Positions 1-6,471 of a stretch of DNA of 7,591 nucleotides are shown here, piece after piece. The stretch's first letter is position 1. Each line of letters opens with the position of its first letter. A model generated the notes under the pieces. The model was not told the DNA's origin and searched no databases. It saw nothing but the letters and a program-made list of their open reading frames with translations. Source of the stretch: an uncultured Phycisphaerales bacterium. Its GTDB lineage: Bacteria > Planctomycetota > Phycisphaerae > Phycisphaerales > UBA1924. Position numbers and translations under genes: made by a program. The DNA lies in the NCBI GenBank assembly GCA_937891445.1, contig CALAFV010000562.1, forward strand, positions 1-7,591, in the 5' to 3' direction.

Positions 1-1582
1 CGCCCGCCGTGTGCCCCGCGGTCAGCCGCTCAAAGCCGCGGTTGAACCACCGGAACACGATGAACGGCTCGCCGTGCCCCGGGCGCAGCAGCAGCCGGCA
101 CAGCGCCGGGCTGAGCGTCAGGGCCACCAGCCCCGAGATCGCCACGGAGATCGCGATCGTGATCGCGAACTGGCGGTAGATTTCCCCCGTCAGGCCCCCA
201 AGGAACGCGACCGGCACGAACACGGCCGACAGCACCAGGACGATCGCGATCACCGGCCCGGTGACCTGGCTCATCGCCCTGATGGTCGCCTCGCGCACCG
301 GCAGGCGCTCCTGTGCCATCACGCGCTCGACGTTCTCGACCACGACGATCGCGTCGTCCACGACGATCCCGATCGCCAGCACCAGCCCGAAGAGCGTCAG
401 CGTGTTGATCGAGAACCCCAGCAGCAGCATGCCGGCGAACGTGCCGATGATCGAGACCGGCACCGCCAGCAGGGGGATCAGCGTCGCCCGCCACGACTGG
501 AGGAACACGAACACCACCACCAGGACGAGAACCACCGCCTCCAGCAGCGTGTGCACGACTTCCTCGATCGACACGCGGATGAACGTCGTCGTGTCGAAGG
601 GGATCTGCACCCGCACGCCGGGCGGGAACGCCGCCGAGAGGTCCTTCAGCATGCGGCGGACGCCGTCGATCGTCGCCAGCGCGTTCGCCCCCGTCTGGAG
701 GTTGATCAGCATGATCGCCGTCGGCTGGCCGTTGACGCGGCCGAACAGGTCGTACGCCTGGGAGCCCAGTTCGACCCGCGCCACGTCCGCCAGCCGCACC
801 ATCGACCCGTCCGGGTTGGCGCGGATGATGATGTTCTCGTAGTCCTTCGGCTCCGTCAGCCGCCCGCGCGTGATCAGCGGGATCGTCAGTTCGACGTCCT
901 TCCCCAGCGGCCGCTGCGCCACCGTCCCGGCCGGGAACACGGCGTTCTGCTCCCGCACGGCCTGCGCCACGTCGGTCACCGTCAGGCCGCGCAGCGCCAG
1001 TTGATCCGGGTTCACCCACAGCCGCATCGCGTAGTCGCGCGTGCCGAAGACCGTCGCGTCGCCCACGCCTGGGACGCGCTTGATCGCGTCCAGCAGGTTG
1101 ATCGTCGCGTAGTTGCTGAGGAAGACCTCGTCGTGCCGCGGGTCGTCCGACTGGAGGTTCACCACCGCCAGGATGTTCGTGGACGCCTTGGTGACCGTGA
1201 TCCCCTGGCGGACGACCTCCTGGGGCAGCCGCGGCTGCGCGCGGCTGAGCCGGTTCTGCACCTCAACCGCCGCGATGTCCTGGTCGGTCCCGACCTCGAA
1301 CGTCGCGACGATGTTCGCCGCGCCGTTGTTGCCGCTCGTGGAACTGAAGTAGATCAGCCCCGGGATGCCGCTGAGTTGCTGCTCGATCGGCGCCGCCACC
1401 GACTCCGCCACCGTCTGCGCATCGGCGCCCGGATAGTTCGCGCTGATCTGGATCGTCGGCGGCACGATCTCCGGGTACCGCGCGATCGGCAGCGTCCAGA
1501 TCGACACCGCACCCACCAGCACGATGAGCAACGAGAGCACCGTCGCGAAGACAGGACGGTCTATGAAGAACTTGGAGAACAC
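1..1582 (-). CDS. RND efflux pump inner-membrane permease, HAE-1/AcrB type (N-terminal half, runs off left edge)
   Basis: Proton-driven multidrug exporter of the inner membrane, expected to work as a trimer with the adaptor encoded just upstream and an outer-membrane channel not seen here. Reading the minus strand gives 527 uninterrupted codons. The protein begins MFSKFFIDRPVFATVLSLL, the hallmark N-terminus of HAE-1 pumps with the first membrane helix, followed by LPIARYPEIVPPTIQIS. The TM4 motif VVDDAIVVVENVER is present, with the proton-relay pair at D409/D410, almost the AcrB positions (D407/D408). Family members are about 1,030-1,060 residues, so roughly half is missing beyond base 1. 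The start is GTG at 1582-1580: an in-frame TAG, which is also the adaptor's stop, lies 12 bp upstream, so no earlier start is possible. The short gap implies co-transcription and probably translational coupling. The substrate cannot be told from sequence. The 541-codon open frame on the opposite strand is a GC-bias shadow. Confidence 0.96.
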   Translation of the reverse strand, partial: MFSKFFIDRPVFATVLSLLIVLVGAVSIWTLPIARYPEIVPPTIQISANYPGADAQTVAESVAAPIEQQLSGIPGLIYFSSTSGNNGAANIVATFEVGTDQDIAAVEVQNRLSRAQPRLPQEVVRQGITVTKASTNILAVVNLQSDDPRHDEVFLSNYATINLLDAIKRVPGVGDATVFGTRDYAMRLWVNPDQLALRGLTVTDVAQAVREQNAVFPAGTVAQRPLGKDVELTIPLITRGRLTEPKDYENIIIRANPDGSMVRLADVARVELGSQAYDLFGRVNGQPTAIMLINLQTGANALATIDGVRRMLKDLSAAFPPGVRVQIPFDTTTFIRVSIEEVVHTLLEAVVLVLVVVFVFLQSWRATLIPLLAVPVSIIGTFAGMLLLGFSINTLTLFGLVLAIGIVVDDAIVVVENVERVMAQERLPVREATIRAMSQVTGPVIAIVLVLSAVFVPVAFLGGLTGEIYRQFAITIAISVAISGLVALTLSPALCRLLLRPGHGEPFIVFRWFNRGFERLTAGHTAG

Positions 1583-1594
1583 GTCTGGCTGGCC

Positions 1595-2875
1595 CTACTG
1601 CGCCGGTTCGCCGGGGGCGGCGGGTACCGGGGATGAGGGTTGGGGAGTGGGGGGCGCCGGCGGCGGGAGGACTTCCGTGACCTGCACGGGCGTCTCCGGG
1701 CGCATCCGCGACAGGTGGTCCGCGATGACCCGGTCCCCGGGCTGGAGCCCCTCTTCGATCACCACGGCGTCGCCGGCCCAGTCCCCCGCGACGACCGGCC
1801 GGGCCTGCGCCGTCCCGTCTTCCGCGACGACGTAGACCGACGCTCCGCCCGGCGACTGGAGCAGCGCCCGCTGCGGGATCAGGATCGCCGACGGGCGCGA
1901 GATGTTCAGCGGCTGCACACGCACGAACTGCCCCGGCAGCAGCCGGCGGTCCGGGTTCGGCACCGCGCCTCGCAGGACCGTCGTCGCGGTTGTTGTCTCG
2001 ATCTGGGTTCCTATGAAGTTGAGGTAGCCGACGTGCGGGTACGGGGTGCCGTCCGCCAGTTCCACCGCCAGCGCGATCCGCCCGGGGTCGGAGACGACCA
2101 CCGCGCCCGAGGCGATCAGTCGCCGCCAGCGCAGCAGTTCCTGCTCGCTGATCGAATAGGTCACGTAAATGGGGTCGATCTGCTGAACGACCGCCAGCAG
2201 CGCCTCATCGCCCGCCCCCGCCTGCACGTAACTCCCCACGTCGCGCAGCGCCCGCCCGATCACGCCGCGGATGGGCGACACGATCGAGGTGTAACTGAGG
2301 TCCAGTTCGGCCTGGTACACCCGCGCCTCTTCCAGGCGCACATCCGAGAGCGCCACCTGCTCCTCGGTCAGTTGCTGGTCCAGTTCCGTCGCGGAGGCCG
2401 CGCCCTGCTCCGCCGCCACCTGCAGCCGCTCGACCTGCCGGCGGGCGCGGGCCGCCCGTGCCCGTGCGTTCTCCAGCCGCGCCCGCGCGACTGCCAGTTC
2501 CGCTTCGAACGGACGCCGGTCGATCTCGAAGAGCACCTGCCCGGCCTCGACGACCGAGCCTTCCTCGAACTTGCGCGCCTCGAGGAACCCGTTGACGCGG
2601 GCCCGGATCTGAACCGTCTGTGATGCTTCCGTCCGCCCGAGGAACCGCGGCGTGAGCGTGACGCTCTGTGGCCGGACCTCGACGATGCTGACCGGCAGGG
2701 GACCGGGAGCCGTGTGCCCGGGCGCGCCCGCCGCCCCGCCCGTCCGCTCGCGCCACAGGTAGATCCCTACCCCGAGAAGCGCCAGCAGCAGAATACCGAT
2801 TCCCAGGCGCGCGACGACGCCCGGCCAACCTCTTCCTCGCTCGCCGTTCTGAGTGGTCGCTGTGCGCTCGTCCAC
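1595..2875 (-). CDS. RND efflux periplasmic adaptor subunit (membrane fusion protein, AcrA/MexA/HlyD family)
   Basis: A 426-residue adaptor that would link the RND pump to an outer-membrane channel across the periplasm. Visible order: a short basic cytoplasmic tail (1-21); one membrane helix (about 22-41, IGILLLALLGVGIYLW); a lipoyl-like half-motif (about 90-120, with NGFLEARKFEEGSVVEAGQ); an Ala/Arg/Glu-rich alpha-hairpin (about 122-190); the second lipoyl half (TSIVSPIRGVIG, about 196-207); a beta-barrel (about 232-325, including LLPGQFVRV); a membrane-proximal domain; and a Pro-rich tail (about 401-426). No lipobox cysteine follows the hydrophobic segment, so this member is probably anchored by its transmembrane helix rather than a lipid. 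The chosen start is GTG at 2875. There is no Shine-Dalgarno before it, but a promoter places transcription start almost at the GTG. The gene ends 12 bp before the pump gene, forming a two-gene operon. Confidence 0.94.
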   Translation of the reverse strand: MDERTATTQNGERGRGWPGVVARLGIGILLLALLGVGIYLWRERTGGAAGAPGHTAPGPLPVSIVEVRPQSVTLTPRFLGRTEASQTVQIRARVNGFLEARKFEEGSVVEAGQVLFEIDRRPFEAELAVARARLENARARAARARRQVERLQVAAEQGAASATELDQQLTEEQVALSDVRLEEARVYQAELDLSYTSIVSPIRGVIGRALRDVGSYVQAGAGDEALLAVVQQIDPIYVTYSISEQELLRWRRLIASGAVVVSDPGRIALAVELADGTPYPHVGYLNFIGTQIETTTATTVLRGAVPNPDRRLLPGQFVRVQPLNISRPSAILIPQRALLQSPGGASVYVVAEDGTAQARPVVAGDWAGDAVVIEEGLQPGDRVIADHLSRMRPETPVQVTEVLPPPAPPTPQPSSPVPAAPGEPAQ

Positions 2876-2882
2876 CGGGCCG

Positions 2883-2910
2883 AGTGTAGCGCGGGCCCCG
2901 GGGCCTTCAA
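2883..2910 (-). promoter_or_regulatory. Probable sigma-70-type promoter of the efflux operon
   Basis: On the minus strand TTGAAG (2905-2910; 4 of 6 matches to TTGACA) is followed after 16 bp by TACACT (2883-2888; 4 of 6 matches to TATAAT, including the first two and last positions). Only 7 bp separate the -10 box from the GTG start of the adaptor gene, so the transcript would begin at or next to the start codon. No experimental support; a short spacer in GC-rich DNA can give such matches by chance. Confidence 0.45.
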
Positions 2911-3081
2911 CGGTTCGCTGCGCGCACCACCCCTGCCTCAGCGTTGTTGCCGTCGCTCACGGCCGAGCGTCGGTCGGGGGGGCGAGCCCGAGAAGGGGAT
3001 GCCGGCAATCATGGCCGGCCCCCGAGAGACTTGCCAAGGCATCTGTCCAGTCGGGGGATCCCGCCGCGCGTGAGGTCCGAC

Positions 3082-3112
3082 GGGCACACTTTTTCGGTCC
3101 TGAACCATGCCC
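3082..3112 (+). repeat. Spaced intergenic repeat, copy 1
   Basis: GGGCACACTT, a 7-base unmatched spacer, CCTGA, then ACC and ATGCCC. The same blocks in the same order, with one 1-bp length difference in the last gap, occur at 7073-7104. Both copies are in gene-free stretches on the plus strand. Function unknown; a shared binding site or a chance match in GC-rich DNA are both possible. Confidence 0.4.
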
Positions 3113-3250
3113 CCCACGCTTGGGCGATCGCGGGTTTTTTCCTCACGTCCGGCGCTGCTTGAGCGTACTGGTGGTGGCGATGTCGCGCGGCCGTTTCCGC
3201 GACTCGCCGCACGTGGGCGCGGCGGTGCCGGCCCCCGAGAGACCACCCGC

Positions 3251-3787
3251 ATGCACGACCCACGACCGTCCCCCTCCGGACCGGGGTCGATCGTGTGGCC
3301 GCCACGGACGGCCATTCGACCGGCTCAGTCCCCGGGCTCCCCCGGTTCGGGGATCCTGCGCGCCCGGCACGGGCTCCCCACAACAGGGGATGGGGTGTAC
3401 TTCCTGATCCCGTCCTCTCCCCAAGTCGAGGGGGAAACCACCCTGCGTCACCTCCTGAGCGTGCTCGAACCCCTCGTCTTGCCCGGCGTGAGCATCGCGC
3501 TGACCCCGCGGCGGCCGGGGTGTTCGGAGATAGCCGACCAGTTGGCGGGCTTGCTTGCCCGGTCGCGGATCGACGCCCGTGCGTGGATTGCTCCCCACGT
3601 CCGGGGGGGGAGTGGGGGCCAGGCCGCGCTCTCGGCGTCCGCCCGAGCCCTTGTTCGGGGGGCCCGGGTCCTTGTCTTGGATGAGGGGGGGACTGACAGC
3701 ACTGGCAGGCTGCTCGCCTGCCGTTCCTTGCTCTTGGCCGCCGGTGCGGCGGAGGTGCTGCTGCTGGCCCTGGACCGCCCGGCTTAG
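3251..3787 (+). CDS. Divergent phosphoribosyltransferase-like protein (ComF-like C-terminal half)
   Basis: A protein of up to 178 residues. Its C-terminal part resembles type I phosphoribosyltransferases, especially ComF-family proteins: an early ALTPRRPG segment (83-90) recalls the PLHPRR element; GGQAALSASAR (122-132) recalls the Q..LS..ER element; and RVLVLDEGGTDSTGR (139-153) matches the PRPP loop (hydrophobic strand, two acidic residues, small residues, TG), followed by an AAGAAEVLLLALDRP segment. Differences: DE replaces the usual DD, the loop looks about one residue longer, the usual segment between the Q..LS and PRPP motifs is shortened, and no N-terminal zinc finger is present. Catalysis is therefore uncertain. 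Start: ATG at 3251 has GAGAGA 8 bp upstream, but the first 48 codons are Pro/Ser/Gly-rich and compositionally poor; GTG at 3395 (AGGGGA 4 bp upstream) may be the true start, giving 130 residues. The stop overlaps the stop of the convergent gene. Confidence 0.6.
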   Translation: MHDPRPSPSGPGSIVWPPRTAIRPAQSPGSPGSGILRARHGLPTTGDGVYFLIPSSPQVEGETTLRHLLSVLEPLVLPGVSIALTPRRPGCSEIADQLAGLLARSRIDARAWIAPHVRGGSGGQAALSASARALVRGARVLVLDEGGTDSTGRLLACRSLLLAAGAAEVLLLALDRPA

Positions 3788-4095
3788 GAGGCTTTGGGCG
3801 CTTCCGGCGCCTTGGGCGAACTCCGCAGGCTGTTGATCAGGTTCTGGAGGCTTTGGGTCGCGCTCTCGGGGAGCGAGTTGTCGGGAGAGGCCAGAAGGGC
3901 TTCCAGTTGGTCCAGCAGCATTTCGAACTCGGCTGCCTCCACCGAGTCGTCGAAGGTGGGGGGGCCTTTGGTTGCGTACAGCGCCACCACTCTGTCTACC
4001 CAGATCGTGGGGTTGGACCCAAGGTCCTCGCAGTCGCCTCCCAATTCCTTATACATCTGGCACAGGAGACTGAACAGCTCGTTGATCCAGTTCAT
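3784..4095 (-). CDS. Small acidic helical protein of unknown function
   Basis: I do not recognise this protein. From ATG at 4095 it has 103 residues: an N-terminal helix-like MNWINELFSLLCQMYKELGG, an acidic middle, a leucine-rich segment EMLLDQLEALLASP, a second helix-like SLQNLINSLRS and a tail rich in Lys, Ala and Pro (KAPEAPKAS). No signal peptide or membrane segment is seen, so it is probably cytosolic. The ATG at 4095 is preceded by GGAG at a 7-bp spacing. The frame stays open to an ATG at 4161, but the extra 22 residues (Trp/Cys/Thr-rich) look noncoding and that start would lie only 38 bp from the divergent sigma gene. Codon use is coding-like but less GC-biased at third positions than the neighbours. 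Its stop overlaps the convergent phosphoribosyltransferase-like gene, and it is divergent from the sigma gene, so shared regulation is possible. An anti-sigma or partner role is only a guess. Confidence 0.68.
   Translation of the reverse strand: MNWINELFSLLCQMYKELGGDCEDLGSNPTIWVDRVVALYATKGPPTFDDSVEAAEFEMLLDQLEALLASPDNSLPESATQSLQNLINSLRSSPKAPEAPKAS
3797..3816 (+). terminator. Possible small stem-loop terminator after the phosphoribosyltransferase-like gene
   Basis: GGCGC and GCGCC pair around a TTCCG loop, starting 10 bp after the TAG stop at 3785-3787. There is no T-run, and the DNA is also the C-terminal coding end of the convergent gene, so the pairing may only reflect its repeated Lys-Ala-Pro codons. 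Confidence 0.22.
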
Positions 4096-4199
4096 GACCA
4101 TGCTCCACGAGTGCTCGGCCCGGCACAAGCCCGTGCACGTCCAGGTCCCCCACGTTAACATGTACGGGTACGTCCTAGCACCCGTGAGGGAAATGTCGG
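4096..4199. promoter_or_regulatory. Divergent control region between the small acidic protein gene and the sigma gene
   Basis: These 104 bp should carry both promoters. TAACAT (4156-4161; 4 of 6 matches to a -10 box) could serve the sigma gene but has no good -35 partner. GTAC-GG-GTAC at 4162-4171 is a small inverted repeat that could be an operator. GAGGGA (4186-4191), 8 bp before ATG 4200, is the ribosome-binding site of the sigma gene. Promoter assignment is weak; the ribosome-binding site is solid. Confidence 0.4.
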
Positions 4200-4817
4200 A
4201 TGGACCGCTGGGTGACCGAGGCCGACGTGCTGGCGGCGGTGGCGCGCGGGCGCGCGGGTGAACGCGACGAGCGAGGCGATTCCCCCGCGAGGGCTGCGCT
4301 GGCGCGGTTCATCCTCGAGAACGAGGCGAAGGTGCGCGCCATCGCCCGGCGAAAGCTTCCGAGCAACCAGGGGGTGTTCGACAGCGAGGATGTCGTTTCG
4401 TCGGTCTTGAGGCGGCTGGACACCATGGCCCAGTCGGGGGTCTTTGCGCCGCGGTCGGCCGAGGAACTGTGGGGCCTGATCAAGGCGATCGCCTGCCGCA
4501 CCGCCGTTGATCGACGCCGTCTCATCGAACGTGCGCGGAACTTCCTCACGGAAGACGGCCCTTATGCGTACGAACTGTTGAAGCGGCTCAATGCCTGCCC
4601 CACAGACGACGGCGCCCTCATGTTGGTGTTGCGGATCATGATGAGCATCAAGAACCAGACGGACCGGCAGTTGTTCGCGCTGCTGCACCGCGGCGCATCG
4701 CACCGTGCGATCGCGGCGGCGCTGAACCTGCCGTCGGAGGAGGCTTCACGCCAGCGCTGGTGTGCGCTCCGCCGCGACCTGGCGCAGCGCTTTGCCGAGG
4801 GTGTCTTCGATGGCTGA
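4200..4817 (+). CDS. ECF-type RNA polymerase sigma factor (planctomycete style, kinase-linked)
   Basis: A 205-residue sigma-70-family factor that would direct core RNA polymerase to its own set of promoters. Region 2 spans about residues 35-110: AKVRAIARRKL, then FDSEDVVSSVL (60-70), matching the D-x-E-D-V core of ECF region 2, then a segment SAEELWGLIKAIACRTAVDRRR similar to planctomycete ECF proteins. Region 4 spans about 150-198: TDRQLFALLHRGASHRAIAAAL is the helix-turn-helix that reads the -35 element. Length is normal for the family. ATG at 4200 is chosen because GAGGGA lies 8 bp upstream; the ATG at 4193 is in another frame. The stop overlaps the kinase start by 8 bp, so the two are co-transcribed and probably translationally coupled. 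Where most ECF factors have Gln-Glu/Asp after the DxED core, this one has Ser67-Ser68, a possible phosphorylation site. Target genes are unknown. Confidence 0.9.
   Translation: MDRWVTEADVLAAVARGRAGERDERGDSPARAALARFILENEAKVRAIARRKLPSNQGVFDSEDVVSSVLRRLDTMAQSGVFAPRSAEELWGLIKAIACRTAVDRRRLIERARNFLTEDGPYAYELLKRLNACPTDDGALMLVLRIMMSIKNQTDRQLFALLHRGASHRAIAAALNLPSEEASRQRWCALRRDLAQRFAEGVFDG
4797..4803 (+). promoter_or_regulatory. Ribosome-binding site of the kinase inside the sigma gene
   Basis: GAGGGTG lies 6 bp before ATG 4810. It supports that start over the in-frame upstream start at 4762, whose extra 16 residues are read from sigma-coding DNA in a second frame. Confidence 0.6.
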
Positions 4818-6417
4818 TCCCAATGCTCTGGCGAGCGTTCTCGTCGATCATGCGATCGCCGAGTTGGCCGTGCCCGTCGCCTGCCCGTGCGACTTCGGCC
4901 CCGGCGGGCGGTACCGGCTCGAGGAACTCATCGGCATCGGGCGGTCGTCGCACGTGTACCGCGCGACCGATCGCCACCTCTCCGGAGGCGGCTTCGAGTC
5001 CACCGTCGCAGTGAAGATCTCCACGCGGGGCGATGGGCTGCGGCGCGACGCCCTCTCTGCGAGGCGCGTCGCCCATCCCAACGTCCTGTCCGTGCTGGAC
5101 CAGGGGATCGACGAGTACGGACAGGCGTACGTCGTCGCCGAGTATCTCGGCCGAGGCGACCTGTCGTCGGTCCCCGTGCCGCTTCCCGCGCGCGAAGCCG
5201 CCGAGATGATCATCAAGCTCGCCCGGGCGGTGCACGCGATGCACTCCGCCGGTGTCGTGCACTGCGACCTGAAGCCCTCCAACATTCTCATGACCGACAC
5301 CGGCGAGCCCAAACTCGCCGACTTCGACCTGGCCTGCTGGGAACTCGGCGGGGAGAGCGAACGTCGGGGCAACCTCGCCTTCATGTCCCCGGAACAGTTC
5401 CACGGGGAGGAGCATGCCCTGACGCCCCCGACGGATATCTACGCCCTCGGCGGGCTGTTGTATTACCTGCTGACCGGGCGGCTTCCCCACGGGGCCACGC
5501 CCGACGAGGTCGCTGCCTGTCACGCCTCGGAACGCCCCCCGGCGCCCCCGGGCGCGGGCCGCGACCTGGACGCGATCACGCTTCGCGCGATGGCGCGGCG
5601 CCGCGAAGACCGGTACCACTCCGCGGCTGAACTTGCGGACGATCTCCAGCGCTGGTTGGACAACCGGCCGCTGTACTGGACCGAGCCCAGCCTGGTGCGG
5701 CGGCTGTGCCTCTGGGTGCGCCGCCGGCCTGTCGCGGCCAGCCTTGTCGCGGCGTCCGTGATCGCCGTGGTGTCCGCCGGTTCCGCGCTGGGTTTGCATC
5801 TGCAACGCGAGGCACGCACACAGCGCGAGGCGAACAGGCGTGCCTCGGAGATGGTCGAACAGATCAAGGAACGACTCAAGTTTCATATCCGCCTTTATGC
5901 GAGCCAACTGAGGTGGGATAACCCGCGCAACCTGGAGCAGGAGATCCTGCCGAAGTTGGTCTGGCTCAGTTACATCTCCGATTTCCCGGTGCTGCGCGAG
6001 GACGGGTTGCCGCCCGCGCTCCCGGAGCGAGTGCAACTGCTGGGGACGCTCGTGGAGACGCTCGACGCCTGCGGGCGTGGCGCGCACCTCAGTTCGCTCC
6101 TGGCTCGCTACGCCCTCGCTTATACCCTGATCGACTTGGGCGAGAGCGAGGATCCCCTGCGCTATCTGGCGCAGATCCGGGAGCGGTGGGGGGATGTCGT
6201 CCCGGCCGACGACCAGATCTGGGAAGGGGTCGGAGTTCTCGAGGAGTGCGCCAGGGCGAATGCGGTCGTGAAGCCGGAGGAGCAGGCCGCGGTGGTGGCC
6301 CGCCTGGCCGACCTCGAGCGGCGTCTGGTTCGGGACAACAGCCTGAATGAACTCATCTGGTTGACGACTCGGACGCGGGAGCGGCTCGCCGGTACGCGGC
6401 CCCGGCCGTCTTCCTGA
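4810..6417 (+). CDS. Membrane-anchored serine/threonine protein kinase paired with the ECF sigma factor
   Basis: A 535-residue Hanks-type kinase. Kinase domain about 34-285: nucleotide loop IGIGRSSHV (41-49), in which the third loop glycine is Ser; catalytic lysine K69 in VAVKI; catalytic loop HCDLKPSN (151-158) with D153; metal-binding loop DFD (171-173) in place of DFG; activation-segment end GNLAFMSPEQ (188-197); D209 and LGGLLYYLLTGRLP of the F helix. The key catalytic residues are present, so activity is likely, but HCD makes it a non-RD kinase. A single membrane helix (about 308-330) follows an RRRP stretch, the usual planctomycete layout. The 205-residue region after it (331-535), predicted extracytoplasmic, is helical and shows no TPR, WD40 or PASTA repeat I recognise; it may sense the signal. 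The sigma factor is the obvious candidate substrate because the genes overlap by 8 bp. Start ATG 4810 has GAGGGTG 6 bp upstream. Confidence 0.92.
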   Translation: MADPNALASVLVDHAIAELAVPVACPCDFGPGGRYRLEELIGIGRSSHVYRATDRHLSGGGFESTVAVKISTRGDGLRRDALSARRVAHPNVLSVLDQGIDEYGQAYVVAEYLGRGDLSSVPVPLPAREAAEMIIKLARAVHAMHSAGVVHCDLKPSNILMTDTGEPKLADFDLACWELGGESERRGNLAFMSPEQFHGEEHALTPPTDIYALGGLLYYLLTGRLPHGATPDEVAACHASERPPAPPGAGRDLDAITLRAMARRREDRYHSAAELADDLQRWLDNRPLYWTEPSLVRRLCLWVRRRPVAASLVAASVIAVVSAGSALGLHLQREARTQREANRRASEMVEQIKERLKFHIRLYASQLRWDNPRNLEQEILPKLVWLSYISDFPVLREDGLPPALPERVQLLGTLVETLDACGRGAHLSSLLARYALAYTLIDLGESEDPLRYLAQIRERWGDVVPADDQIWEGVGVLEECARANAVVKPEEQAAVVARLADLERRLVRDNSLNELIWLTTRTRERLAGTRPRPSS

Positions 6418-6471
6418 AGAATTTCCTCACGCCGGGCACCCCACCGTCGTACTCAACAACGGACCAGAAGA

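Larger units (their letters stand above)
2876..3250. other. Intergenic region between the efflux operon and the phosphoribosyltransferase-like gene
   Basis: This 375-bp stretch separates divergent genes. It holds the putative efflux promoter near its left end and one copy of a spaced repeat at 3082-3112. Several frames stay open across it, but their third positions are not GC-biased (only about half G/C in the frame continuing the downstream gene, 3107-3250) and their translations are Arg/Pro/Gly-rich, as expected for noncoding GC-rich DNA. I see no convincing promoter for the plus-strand gene and no RNA gene. Confidence 0.5.

Noticed and set aside
11..1636. A 541-codon open frame on the plus strand
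   Set aside because: It lies antisense to the RND pump, which has clear family motifs; its Arg/His/Asp-rich, low-complexity translation is a GC-bias shadow.
3120..3140. GCGATCGC followed by GGG and six T, resembling an intrinsic terminator
   Set aside because: No stable stem precedes the T-run (only a self-complementary 8-mer or 3-bp pairings), and no upstream plus-strand gene needs termination there.
2853..3407. Several overlapping open frames on both strands
   Set aside because: Third positions lack the GC bias of the real genes, and the translations are Arg/Pro/Gly-rich without domains or ribosome-binding sites.
3787..3857. Direct repeat GGAGGCTTTGGG at 3787-3798 and 3846-3857
   Set aside because: Most of it is coding sequence of the small acidic protein, in different codon phases; no sign of a mobile element or duplication around it.
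4157..4174. AAC and CGTC blocks resembling an ECF-type autoregulated promoter before the sigma gene
   Set aside because: The gap between them is 11 bp, shorter than the roughly 16 bp usual for ECF promoters.
4648..6087. A 479-codon open frame on the minus strand
   Set aside because: Antisense shadow of the kinase and the sigma 3' end; no recognisable motif, and the sense strand has complete kinase motifs.
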